Positions 1 to 6,625 of a stretch of DNA of 10,056 bases are shown in pieces. The stretch spans positions 1 to 10,056 of the forward strand of contig JAUQWL010000191.1 in assembly GCA_030835185.1 (NCBI GenBank), given 5' to 3'. The notes under the pieces were generated by a model. It was not told the DNA's origin, ran no database searches, and was given only the letters and a program-made list of their open reading frames with translations. Source of the stretch: Solirubrobacterales bacterium. Its GTDB lineage: Bacteria; Actinomycetota; Thermoleophilia; Solirubrobacterales; 70-9. The translations under genes were made by a program, and so were the position numbers. Positions within the stretch are counted from its first letter, which is position 1. Every line of letters starts with the position of its first letter.

Positions 1-1
1 C

Positions 2-964
2 GAAGAGATCGTCGCCCCCGGGCCTGATGCCGCTGTCGGCCGCGCCGCCGCCGCTTTCGCTGCCGGTGCTGCGGGGGGCGCCGTCGCTTCAAAGGCCGGT
101 CAGACCCGGCCAGACGATGCCCTTGAGGCGAAGGTGGCCGAGATCAAAGCTGCTCAAGCCGGTTCGAAGCAGTCCGCAGTCTCTTCGGCGCCGGCCGAAG
201 GGGAGGCCGTCCTGCCCGAACGGCCGGATCCGTCCGAACCGCCGCCACCGCAGATTCCCGGGCTTTCTGCCGTCGAGCGACAGCTAAGTGCCGACAGCAT
301 CGAGCGCGACCGGGCACTCAGGGAAGCCGAGAGCAGACTGCGCGAGATCGAGCGCCGCGCCGAGGATGCCGAGCGCCGCGCCGCATTCGCCGAGCGTCTG
401 GCTCAGCTGAAGATCGAAGAGAGCGAGCGCGAGCGACGGATCGATGAAGTGATCTCCGGAATCGACCGGGCCGAAGATCGTGCCCGCGAAGCAGAGCTGC
501 GGGCCGAAGCGGCCGAAAAGAAGGCGGCTTCCGCCCTGGAACTGGGGAGCACCTCGCGTGGGCCGATCGCAGCCCGATCCTCCGTCGCCCCGGGCCAGTC
601 AGCCGGCGAAGCGCACTCACGCGGTGCCTCTCCGGAAGACCCCGCGGTTCCGGAACGGACGACCGACCGGTCAGGCTGGTCGTCGGCCGGCGGGCCCTCG
701 CAGCCAGAGGGTCCCCCGGCGACCGGGGCGCCGTCCGGAACGGTGACTCCTTCACAGGCCCGGAGCACGCGATCCGACGCTCTCAGCCTCAATTCCGCGA
801 GCTTCGAAGAACTCCGGGAGGCCGACCTCTCGGTGACGCAGGCGACGAGAATCCTCGCCTACCGCGAGCGATTCGGGGGCTACACCTCGATCGACGACCT
901 CGAGAAGGTCCCCGGCTTTCCCGCCGAGACGGTCGCCGACATGCGCGGCCGCTTCACCGTCTAG
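2..964 (+). CDS. Coiled-coil protein with C-terminal helix-hairpin-helix (ComEA-like) domain, 5' partial
   Basis: The reading frame is open to the left edge, so the N-terminus is missing; 320 residues are visible. A GTG at 134 is an internal codon with no need to be the start. Visible residues 1-90 are Ala/Gly/Pro rich. Residues about 90-182 are a charged helix of Glu/Arg/Ala heptads (ERRAEDAERRAAFAERL), predicted coiled coil, with a 21-base direct periodicity in the DNA at 349-383. Residues 183-260 are Ser/Pro/Gly/Thr-rich, probably disordered. Residues 262-320 match the HhH pair of the ComEA/HhH_3 family: LNSASFEELREA, then AYRERFGGYTSIDDLEKVPGF and a closing MRGRFTV. Such domains bind DNA backbone without sequence specificity. 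The first hairpin has DLS where GIG is usual. I infer a DNA-associated structural or envelope protein; a competence role is not supported. It ends by overlapping the convergent phosphoesterase gene. Confidence 0.85.
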   Translation, partial: EEIVAPGPDAAVGRAAAAFAAGAAGGAVASKAGQTRPDDALEAKVAEIKAAQAGSKQSAVSSAPAEGEAVLPERPDPSEPPPPQIPGLSAVERQLSADSIERDRALREAESRLREIERRAEDAERRAAFAERLAQLKIEESERERRIDEVISGIDRAEDRAREAELRAEAAEKKAASALELGSTSRGPIAARSSVAPGQSAGEAHSRGASPEDPAVPERTTDRSGWSSAGGPSQPEGPPATGAPSGTVTPSQARSTRSDALSLNSASFEELREADLSVTQATRILAYRERFGGYTSIDDLEKVPGFPAETVADMRGRFTV

Positions 965-1563
965 TCGATTTCGATGTAGCGCCCCGACGGGCCGAGGTTG
1001 ATCACTTCGGTGTCACCGATGGACGAGGTCTGTCCCCAGGCCTCGTGGATGTGTCCACAGACGGCGAGCTTCGGAGCCTGCCGTTCGATCGCCGCCAGGA
1101 TCGCAGTGCTGCCGAGGTGAAGCCCTTCGGAAGTTGTGTCGCAGTGGTCCTTCGGTGGAGAGTGGACCACCAGCACGGCATCGTCCGGCAGATCCTCGAG
1201 GGCCGCTTCAGCCTCGGTCTCGTCGAGGTCGAAGCTCCAGTCCCACGGCGTAGTCGGAATACCGGCGCCGAGCCCGAAGAAGACCTGCCCGTCGATCTCG
1301 AGCGCGTCCCCGTGGAGCACATGGGCGGCGGGCCACAGCCGTTCCACAGAGTCGGTCAGAGCGTCATGGGTTTCGTTGTTTCCGGGGACCAGCACCGTGG
1401 GTGTCTCGATCGCCGCCAGGGCGGAGATCGCTTCGTCGAGCCCCTGGTGGACCGAAGCGAAGTCTCCCGCGCCGATAACGACGTCGGCGTCGGTGGCCAT
1501 AGCGGTCAGGGTTTCGGCCTGGGCGAGGTCACGGTGAAGGTCACTGAAGGCGAGTAGGCGCAT
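961..1563 (-). CDS. Metallophosphoesterase (calcineurin-like)
   Basis: The 200-residue protein has the full metal-binding motif set of calcineurin-like phosphoesterases: SDLH (D8, H10), GAGDF (D34), GNNE (N62), VVHSPP (H134) and GHIHEAWG (H171, H173), ending in INLGPSG. These residues normally bind two divalent metals and hydrolyse phosphomono- or diesters. It is a minimal single-domain, cytosolic form with no signal peptide, close in size to MPPED- and YfcE-like members; the substrate cannot be told from sequence. The ATG at 1561-1563 sits directly before the first motif and has only a weak GGGG upstream. The gene lies 33 bases downstream of the flavoprotein oxidoreductase on the same strand, so co-transcription is likely. 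Its TAG stop overlaps the TAG stop of the convergent HhH gene in a shared CTAG. Confidence 0.93.
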   Translation of the reverse strand: MRLLAFSDLHRDLAQAETLTAMATDADVVIGAGDFASVHQGLDEAISALAAIETPTVLVPGNNETHDALTDSVERLWPAAHVLHGDALEIDGQVFFGLGAGIPTTPWDWSFDLDETEAEAALEDLPDDAVLVVHSPPKDHCDTTSEGLHLGSTAILAAIERQAPKLAVCGHIHEAWGQTSSIGDTEVINLGPSGRYIEID

Positions 1564-1596
1564 GGCCCCAGCCTAGTCAACGTCGCGGGGCCGGCG

Positions 1597-2988
1597 TCAG
1601 CCGGCGGATGCCTCCCAGGCTTCGGTCAGCCGGAGCCAGATTTCACTTCGCGCAGGGAAGGCCGGCACGGCGTGGCGCAGGCGGTCCATCGGAACCTCGC
1701 CGATCAGGGCGATGGTGGCCGCGTGAATCCAGTCGGCGGTCTCGAAGCCGGTGAAGGTCGCCCCGACGATTACGCTGCTGTCCCGGTCGACGACCAGACG
1801 GCAGGTCCCGTCGACGCCCCTGCCGGTGAATGACGCTCCGGCAGTGGAGCCGGTCGGTACGTCGACCGCAAGCGCGTCGATCCCTGCCTCGTTCGCCGAG
1901 TCGAGAGTCAGGCCGACCGCGGCGACCTGCGGGTCGGTGAAGGTAACCCTCGGTGAGCCTTTCGCCTCGGAAGTGGCGAGTGCGCCGCGGCCGAGGATCT
2001 GCTCGGAAGCCACCCAGGCCTGGTACTTCCCCATATGGGTCAGCAGGGCCCGCCCGTTTACGTCACCGATCGCATAGAGCCAGTCGTGGCCGTTCAGGCG
2101 GAGGTCATCCCCGGTCTCCAGGAACCCGTCGGCCCGGATGCCGACCGACTCCAGGCCCAGGCCTTCCACCTGCGGCCTCCGTCCGATCGCTACCAGCAGT
2201 TCGGCGGACGTGATCTCTCTGCCGTCGTCGAGTTCGAGGGAGGTGGAGCCTTTCTTGCCCGAGGCGCCCACTGCCTTGGCGCCCGTGATGACCTCGACTC
2301 CGTGGCGCCCCCGGAGGGCCTCTTCGACCTGCGCCCCGGCAAACGGCTCTTCCTTCAGGAGCAGGCGGTCAGTCGCCTCGACCAGGGTCACGCGGGTACC
2401 GAACGACGCCCATGCCTGGGCCAGCTCGCATCCGACCGGGCCGCCGCCGAGGACGGTCATCGATTCGGGGGCGCTTTCGGCCGTGGTCGCCTGACGGTTG
2501 TTCCAGGCCCCGACCGAGTCGAGGCCGTCGATCGGCGGCATCGAAGCCCCTGTCCCGGTGGCGATCACGACCGCCCGCCTCGCGGTCAGCTCCTGTCCGT
2601 CAACCGCTACCCGCCGGTCACCGGCGAGCCGGCCGTCGCCTCGAAACAGCTTGATGTCCCTTCTTTCGAGCCACGGAATCTGCGAGGAGTCGTCGAGGTG
2701 GTGAATCACCTCGTCACGGCGCGAAAGTGCCGCCGCAACATCCAGGGAGCCGGTGACCGCCTGCTTCACGCCGGCGACCCGTCGCGCTTCGTCGAGCAGC
2801 TCGCCCGGCCGCAGCAGCGCCTTCGACGGCATGCAGGCATAGAAGGAGCATTCGCCGGCTACCAGGTGGCGCTCGACGATCGCCACGTCCAGGCCCGCTT
2901 CGGCCACCCTTCCGGCCAGCACCTCACCGGCCGGGCCGGCACCGATCACGATGACATCGAACTCGGTGCTGCGGGTGGGGTTGCTCAT
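1597..2988 (-). CDS. NAD(P)/FAD-dependent disulfide oxidoreductase (dihydrolipoamide dehydrogenase-like)
   Basis: This is a 463-residue class I pyridine nucleotide-disulfide oxidoreductase. Residues 11-40 form the FAD Rossmann motif (IGAGPAG) ending in acidic E39. The redox pair is in GECSFYACMPSK (C47, C52; CxxxxC spacing). GGGPVG at 181-186 is the NAD(P) motif, YAIGDVNG at 305-312 the second FAD motif, and a dimerisation domain runs from about 345. The C-terminus reads HAVPAFPARSE where dihydrolipoamide dehydrogenases have HAHPTLSE, so the catalytic His position is Phe. The family couples NAD(P)H or NAD+ to a disulfide or other acceptor through FAD in the cytosol; the substrate here is unknown (lipoamide, mercuric ion, quinone or transhydrogenase activity are all seen in relatives). 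I chose the ATG at 2986-2988 because GAGAGGA lies 5 bases upstream. A GTG at 3028-3030 would add 14 residues but lacks a ribosome site. It probably heads an operon with the phosphoesterase. Confidence 0.93.
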   Translation of the reverse strand: MSNPTRSTEFDVIVIGAGPAGEVLAGRVAEAGLDVAIVERHLVAGECSFYACMPSKALLRPGELLDEARRVAGVKQAVTGSLDVAAALSRRDEVIHHLDDSSQIPWLERRDIKLFRGDGRLAGDRRVAVDGQELTARRAVVIATGTGASMPPIDGLDSVGAWNNRQATTAESAPESMTVLGGGPVGCELAQAWASFGTRVTLVEATDRLLLKEEPFAGAQVEEALRGRHGVEVITGAKAVGASGKKGSTSLELDDGREITSAELLVAIGRRPQVEGLGLESVGIRADGFLETGDDLRLNGHDWLYAIGDVNGRALLTHMGKYQAWVASEQILGRGALATSEAKGSPRVTFTDPQVAAVGLTLDSANEAGIDALAVDVPTGSTAGASFTGRGVDGTCRLVVDRDSSVIVGATFTGFETADWIHAATIALIGEVPMDRLRHAVPAFPARSEIWLRLTEAWEASAG

Positions 2989-2993
2989 TCGGG

Positions 2994-3000
2994 TCCTCTC
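2994..3000 (-). promoter_or_regulatory. Ribosome binding site deciding the oxidoreductase start
   Basis: On the minus strand GAGAGGA stands 5 bases before the ATG at 2988-2986. It supports that start over the in-frame GTG 42 bases further upstream. Confidence 0.75.
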
Positions 3001-3028
3001 GGTTGCCGGGCACGGATGCGGGGCGGTC

Positions 3029-3058
3029 ACTGCGGTTCTACTCCATTACGACCGCAGT
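3029..3058. promoter_or_regulatory. Operator-like inverted repeat between oxidoreductase gene and ssrA
   Basis: ACTGCGGT (3029-3036) and ACCGCAGT (3051-3058) are perfect 8-base inverted arms separated by 14 bases. Their centres are 22 bp apart, about two helical turns, which suits a dimeric regulator. The site lies 41-70 bases upstream of the oxidoreductase ATG and just upstream of the ssrA -10 element. It could instead form a hairpin in the oxidoreductase leader RNA. No regulator gene is adjacent. Confidence 0.45.
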
Positions 3059-3082
3059 TTCCCCGATTCGGTTCAAAGGGCG

Positions 3083-3088
3083 TACAAT
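3083..3088 (+). promoter_or_regulatory. -10 element of the ssrA promoter
   Basis: TACAAT matches the sigma-70-type consensus at 5 of 6 bases. It would start a transcript near 3095, leaving a leader of about 11 bases to be removed by RNase P at the mature tmRNA 5' end (3106). No good -35 hexamer is visible; TTTCCC at 3058-3063 is the nearest, with poor match and 19-base spacing. Confidence 0.6.
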
Positions 3089-3105
3089 GGATGGGCATCA
3101 ACCGC

Positions 3106-3464
3106 GGGGACGACAGGCTTCGACGCAGTCGTACGTGCGGAGAGTTGCAGGTCGAGGATGTCGATGGCCTCGTTAAAAATCGGCAAAAAACCAATACGTG
3201 CGGACCATGAGTTCGCCCTCGCCGCTTAGCTAGAACCTAAGCGATGAGAGTCGGTCCTCCCTCGGCCCGTGGGGAGGGGCACCGGCTTCAGAAACGGGCT
3301 CACCCGCGAGGATCGCCTCGACCTCAAGGGGACAATTCAGGGGCTTGGTCTCTCGCAGTGCCTGCCGGCACGGACCCCGGGAGACGACAACAAAGAGCCG
3401 GCTAAACCTGTAGACGCTTCCCGTCACGCGGCCGCGGACGCGGGTTCAATTCCCGCCGTCTCCA
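3106..3464 (+). ncRNA. ssrA: tmRNA (transfer-messenger RNA)
   Basis: tmRNA rescues stalled ribosomes together with SmpB and tags the unfinished protein for proteolysis. The 5' end GGGGACGACAGGCTTCGACG is typical. GGGGACG (3106-3112) pairs with CGTCTCC (3457-3463), giving the G3-U70 wobble pair that alanyl-tRNA synthetase recognises, with A3464 as discriminator. A T arm (GCGGG-TTCAATT-CCCGC) spans 3440-3456. The tag frame at 3182-3229 reads GKKPIRADHEFALAA then TAG, with the classic ALAA degron. The stop lies in a 6-bp hairpin (GCTTAG 3224-3229 with CTAAGC 3237-3242), like helix 5 of known tmRNAs. The genome has TCA rather than CCA after the discriminator, so CCA must be added enzymatically. 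Length is usual for a one-piece tmRNA. smpB is not in the window. Confidence 0.97.
3182..3229 (+). other. tmRNA proteolysis-tag reading frame
   Basis: GGC is the inferred resume codon after the A-rich segment ending AAAAATC. Fifteen codons follow to TAG, giving GKKPIRADHEFALAA, to which the tmRNA-carried Ala is added at the N-terminus. The resume codon is inferred by analogy with tags that begin with Gly after the charged Ala, such as that of Bacillus. The ALAA end is directly seen and is the part recognised by ClpXP-type proteases. Confidence 0.88.
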
Positions 3465-3476
3465 TCAATCCGCTCA

Positions 3477-3521
3477 CGAACCCGGACCTGCCCGCTTCTC
3501 GCGCGGGTCCGGGTTCGTTTT
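3477..3521 (+). terminator. Intrinsic terminator of ssrA
   Basis: CGAACCCGGA (3477-3486) pairs perfectly with TCCGGGTTCG (3508-3517). The stem extends through CCCGC/GCGGG above a small bulge, and is followed by TTTT (3518-3521). It lies 13 bases after the tmRNA 3' end. Confidence 0.85.
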
Positions 3522-3542
3522 CGTCCCGACCGGGTTTGGTGG

Positions 3543-3571
3543 GGACCAGATCCCTTGAGGGGATCGGGTCC
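3543..3571. repeat. Hairpin-forming inverted repeat in the ssrA-permease spacer
   Basis: GGACC-A-GATCCC (3543-3554) and GGGATC-G-GGTCC (3560-3571) form an 11-bp stem with one A/G mismatch and a 5-base loop. There is no T run on either side, so it is not a standard intrinsic terminator. It may be a backup stop between the convergent transcripts or a spacer repeat; function unknown. Confidence 0.5.
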
Positions 3572-3661
3572 GGTGCAGCGGACAAGCGTCCGGATCCCGG
3601 GGGCGGATCGGCGAACCAGGGCTCTGACGCCGGATTGGTGAGGACTGTGGTGTCTTGGGGC

Positions 3662-3692
3662 CACCGGCGCAAACACCGCCGCGCCGCCGGTG
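3662..3692 (-). terminator. Possible weak terminator hairpin after the SLC13 permease gene
   Basis: CACCGGCG (3662-3669) and CGCCGGTG (3685-3692) form a perfect 8-bp stem with a 15-base loop, starting 9 bases beyond the permease stop. The bases that follow in the direction of transcription are GC-rich and not U-rich, so termination would be weak or factor-dependent. Confidence 0.35.
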
Positions 3693-3701
3693 CTGTGGAG
3701 G

Positions 3702-5468
3702 TTACGAAAGCTGCCAGGCGGTTACGGTCACCGCGGCGACCACGACCAGATTGAGCGGGAGGCCGGCGCGGACGTAATCGGAAAACCTGTACCCGCCGGG
3801 TCCGTAGACCATGGTGTTGGTCTGGTAACCCATCGGGGTGAGGAAGGAGGAGGAGGCGACCACGGCGATGGTCATCGCCATGATCCTCGGGTCGAGGCCG
3901 GCGCTGACCGCAACAGCCAGTGCGATCGGAAAGACGACGACCACGGCGGCGTTGTTGGTGATGATCTCGGTCAGCATCGTCGTCGCCAGCACGAGTCCGA
4001 GGATCGCGCCGAGGTCCCCCCAGCCGCTGAAGATGTCCAGCAGGCCACTGGCCAGGGTTTCCGCCAGATCGGTCGATTGCATCGCCTCACCGATGCCGAA
4101 GGCGGCGGCGATCAGGAGTATCACGCTGAAGTCGACCGCTTCGCCCGCCTCGGAGAAGCTGAGGGTGCGGGTGGCCAGGAGTGCGCCGGCGGCGAGCAGG
4201 GCTGCTTCGAGGATGGACATGACCTCAAAGGCTGCCAGCCCGATCACCAGCAGGGCGAGCGCTCCGACCAGGGGCGCCCGCCGGGTGGCCGAAGGCGGAG
4301 GTCCGCCGAGGCGGGCCACCAGCAGGAAGTCGCGTCCCCGGCGTGAGTGGGCCCGGAAGTCCGGCCCGGCGAGCAGCAGCAGCGTGTCTCCCGGCTCGAG
4401 TTCGACCCGGCCGAGTCCGCCTTCGATGCGTACGCCGGCACGGTGCAGCGCAACCACGGCCGCCTGGTAGACGCCCCGGAAGCCGATGTCGGCCAGGGTG
4501 CGGCCGGCCAGGCGGGAGTCGGCGCCGATCACCGCCTCGAAGAAAGTCTGCCCGGGGCTGTCGACCTCGAGCATGTGCTGGTTCTCGGCCGAACGCAGTC
4601 CGGGGGTTCGCTGGAAACCCACCACCGAGTCGGAGTCGCCGGCGAAGGTGAGCCGGTCGCCGCCGGTCAGGTGACGGCTGGGGGAGACGGCGGGGAGCAT
4701 CACGCCCCCGCGCTCGATCCCGACCAGAAAGACTCCCTTCAGGTTTCGCAGGCCGGCTTCGGCGATCGTCGAACCGTCGAGCGGGCCGTTCCCGACCACC
4801 TCCATCTGGACGGTGAACTCCCGCATCTCTTCGGTGAACTCCTCGATCGCCGCGCGGCGGGCGGGCAGCAGTCGCGGCACGATCAGGACGAGCACGATCA
4901 TCGCCGCCACGAAGGCGGGGCCGCTCACCTTGGTGATCTCGAAAATGCCGATCGGTGGTTCGCCCGTTTCCTGGAGGAGCCCGGAGGCGACGAGGTTGGT
5001 CGAGGTGCCGATGACCGTCAGCGTGCCGCCCAGGATGGCGGCGTAGGACACCGGCAGCAGCAGTTTCGACGGTGAGACGCCGCGCTGGTTGCACCAGGTC
5101 GTGATCTGGCCGATCAGCATCGCGACCAGCGGCGTATTGTTGATGAAAGCGGAGAGCAGCGCGGTCGGTACGTTGAGGCGGGCCTGCGATGTCTGGGTCA
5201 CCTTGCCCTCCTTGCCCAGCATGCGGTTGACCAGCGGGCCGAGCAGGCCTGTCTTGTCGGCTGCGTAGGCGAGTACATAGAGCGCGGCGACACTGAGCGG
5301 CGCCGGGTTCGAGAACCCGGAGAAAGCCTGCGTCTCGTCGATCACCCCGGTCACCAGCAGGGCGACGGTGGCCGTCAGCACAGTGGCTGCCGGCGGCATC
5401 AGGTCCATCGCCAGCGAAGTCAGCATCAGCGCGACTACGGCGGCAGTAATCCAGGCGTCGAGGCTCAT
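3702..5468 (-). CDS. SLC13-family permease with two RCK_C (TrkA_C) domains
   Basis: The 588-residue membrane protein follows the split layout of bacterial DASS/SLC13 transporters. Membrane helices fill about residues 5-200, two cytosolic RCK_C-like domains follow (about 217-288 and 305-385), and more helices fill 398-586. The two inverted-repeat halves carry the family's Asn/Thr-rich hairpin motifs: FINNTPLVAM (108-117) with GTSTNL (154-159), and TEIITNNAAVVV (500-511) with SSFLTPMGYQTN (540-551). In characterised relatives these bind Na+ and a carboxylate or sulfate. Here the substrate (sulfate, dicarboxylate or another anion) is not determined. The RCK_C domains suggest gating by a soluble ligand. 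The ATG at 5466-5468 starts directly before the first helix; no strong ribosome site precedes it. The gene faces ssrA and appears monocistronic. Confidence 0.92.
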   Translation of the reverse strand: MSLDAWITAAVVALMLTSLAMDLMPPAATVLTATVALLVTGVIDETQAFSGFSNPAPLSVAALYVLAYAADKTGLLGPLVNRMLGKEGKVTQTSQARLNVPTALLSAFINNTPLVAMLIGQITTWCNQRGVSPSKLLLPVSYAAILGGTLTVIGTSTNLVASGLLQETGEPPIGIFEITKVSGPAFVAAMIVLVLIVPRLLPARRAAIEEFTEEMREFTVQMEVVGNGPLDGSTIAEAGLRNLKGVFLVGIERGGVMLPAVSPSRHLTGGDRLTFAGDSDSVVGFQRTPGLRSAENQHMLEVDSPGQTFFEAVIGADSRLAGRTLADIGFRGVYQAAVVALHRAGVRIEGGLGRVELEPGDTLLLLAGPDFRAHSRRGRDFLLVARLGGPPPSATRRAPLVGALALLVIGLAAFEVMSILEAALLAAGALLATRTLSFSEAGEAVDFSVILLIAAAFGIGEAMQSTDLAETLASGLLDIFSGWGDLGAILGLVLATTMLTEIITNNAAVVVVFPIALAVAVSAGLDPRIMAMTIAVVASSSFLTPMGYQTNTMVYGPGGYRFSDYVRAGLPLNLVVVAAVTVTAWQLS

Positions 5469-5501
5469 AGCGCGCGCACCATAGCGGACATTCCCCGGTA
5501 T

Positions 5502-5529
5502 TCGCTACTTACCTGTGCAACTTGGTCAA
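5502..5529 (-). promoter_or_regulatory. Candidate promoter of the SLC13 permease gene
   Basis: On the minus strand TTGACC (5529-5524) is followed after 16 bases by TAGCGA (5507-5502), about 35 bases before the ATG. The -35 match is good and the -10 match is partial. The -35 abuts the terminator hairpin of the upstream gene. Confidence 0.3.
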
Positions 5530-5540
5530 GAATGGATTTC

Positions 5541-5570
5541 GGACCAGGCCCGCGTCAGCGGGCCTGGTCC
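5541..5570 (-). terminator. Strong hairpin terminator after the secreted coiled-coil gene
   Basis: GGACCAGGCCCGC (5541-5553) and GCGGGCCTGGTCC (5558-5570) form a perfect 13-bp stem with a 4-base loop. It lies about 60 bases past the stop of the leftward gene. The following minus-strand bases (GAAATCCATTCTTG) are only moderately U-rich. Two smaller inverted repeats lie between it and the stop: CCGGC/GCCGG (5584-5600) and CCGGAG/CTCCGG (5597-5610). Confidence 0.65.
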
Positions 5571-5629
5571 CGGGCTCTCGGGACCGGCCGGGAAAGCCGG
5601 AGGTCTCCGGACGGTCAGATGGCAGGCGG

Positions 5630-6460
5630 TCAGCCGGCGAAAGCGACCGGCGGCATGTGGTCGATGTATCCGGCTCCGCGGTCGCGCAGGTTCGAAACGA
5701 GTTCAAACTCCTGCGATCGGCGCTGCTTGATCTGATTGAGGTCGTCCCGGAAGGTTCGACGCCAGGCCTGGTGAGCCTTGGTGACCTGTCGCTTCGACTT
5801 CGCCTTGACGTCCGCGATCTGACTGGCGTAGCTGTCCTTGATGTTGGATACCCGGTCCTTGTACCGGTCCGTGGCGATGTCGGTGTCATCCTGGCGGGCG
5901 CGGACCACACGGTCGATCTTGTTCTGCACCGCGTCGAGCTTCCTGTTCAGGGCCTTGCGCTTTGAAGGGTTCGTCGTCCTGGCCAATTTCCTCTGCAGGG
6001 CGTCGCGCTTGTTGGCCAGCGGGACCAGCTTCGGTGCGTAGCGGGCGTCTATGCGGCTCACCGCTGAGCGGTAGTCGTCCGCCGCGTCGTCGAGGCGATT
6101 GTCCTCTGCTCGCCTCAGAGTCTGCACCTGCTGCTTCTGGCTGCGCCGGATCCGCTTGATCTGCGCACGCTCCTGCTTGTCGTCGCGCGAGGCGATCCGG
6201 ACGGAACGGCGCTTGAACAGGGACTTGACGGCGCTGTTTGCTCCGGCCCGCTTCTGGCTGAGCCTGCTTCGGTACGAGGCTTTGCGGTCGGGACTGGCCG
6301 GGGTGTCGCGCTTGGCCTGAAGTGTGTCTACATAGTTGAGCAGATTGCGGAACTGAGGGGTGTTCTTGATGCCCGGGATCGGTGCCGCGTTGGACGCGGT
6401 GGCGAAGGCCGAGAACGAGACGGCGAGGATGAGGGCAACGACGACTGTGCGAATTTTCAT
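5630..6460 (-). CDS. Basic, probably secreted coiled-coil protein of unknown function
   Basis: I do not recognise a family. The 276-residue protein begins with a clear signal peptide: MKIR, a hydrophobic stretch (residues 5-20) and a small-residue region TASNAAP with likely cleavage after A25 or A26. The mature part is almost wholly helical and charged, with long Arg/Lys/Gln/Asp heptad-like stretches from about 45 to 255. By hand count the whole protein has about 63 Lys+Arg against about 29 Asp+Glu, and no cysteine. The short tail GYIDHMPPVAFAG is apolar. There is no enzyme motif and no lipobox. The ATG at 6458-6460 has AGGA 7 bases upstream. It has no same-strand partner close by (the GH15 gene ends 165 bases upstream) and has its own terminator. 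A cell-wall, polyanion- or nucleic-acid-binding role outside the cell would fit the charge, but that is inference. Confidence 0.85.
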   Translation of the reverse strand: MKIRTVVVALILAVSFSAFATASNAAPIPGIKNTPQFRNLLNYVDTLQAKRDTPASPDRKASYRSRLSQKRAGANSAVKSLFKRRSVRIASRDDKQERAQIKRIRRSQKQQVQTLRRAEDNRLDDAADDYRSAVSRIDARYAPKLVPLANKRDALQRKLARTTNPSKRKALNRKLDAVQNKIDRVVRARQDDTDIATDRYKDRVSNIKDSYASQIADVKAKSKRQVTKAHQAWRRTFRDDLNQIKQRRSQEFELVSNLRDRGAGYIDHMPPVAFAG

Positions 6461-6625
6461 TGTGAGTTCCTATTGGTGACGACCGGAGAGCGGGCGGCGG
6501 GGTGGACGGATTCGCTAAACCTACCGGCCCGATCGGCTCATGTGTGAAAGTTCGGATTCAGAGCCCCGCGCCCGGCCGGCGCCGCGGATCGGCACCCTGG
6601 CTTCGCAGCCCTGCCGGGACAGCCA

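Noticed and set aside
2035..3210. 391-residue open frame on the plus strand
   Set aside because: It is antisense to the oxidoreductase, whose motifs are unambiguous, and it runs into the tmRNA. The translation is low-complexity and has no family signal.
2951..3229. Plus-strand frame ending in EFALAA
   Set aside because: Only its last 15 codons are translated, as the tmRNA tag; the upstream part is non-coding promoter and tmRNA sequence.
3424..3672. Minus-strand frame ending METAGIEPASAAA
   Set aside because: This is the familiar false protein produced by translating the reverse complement of a tRNA-like T arm, here that of the tmRNA, plus the terminator spacer.
3440..3701. Possible integration site or genomic island at the 3' end of ssrA
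   Set aside because: tmRNA 3' ends are common integration targets, but I find no second copy of the T-arm/acceptor sequence downstream and no integrase gene.
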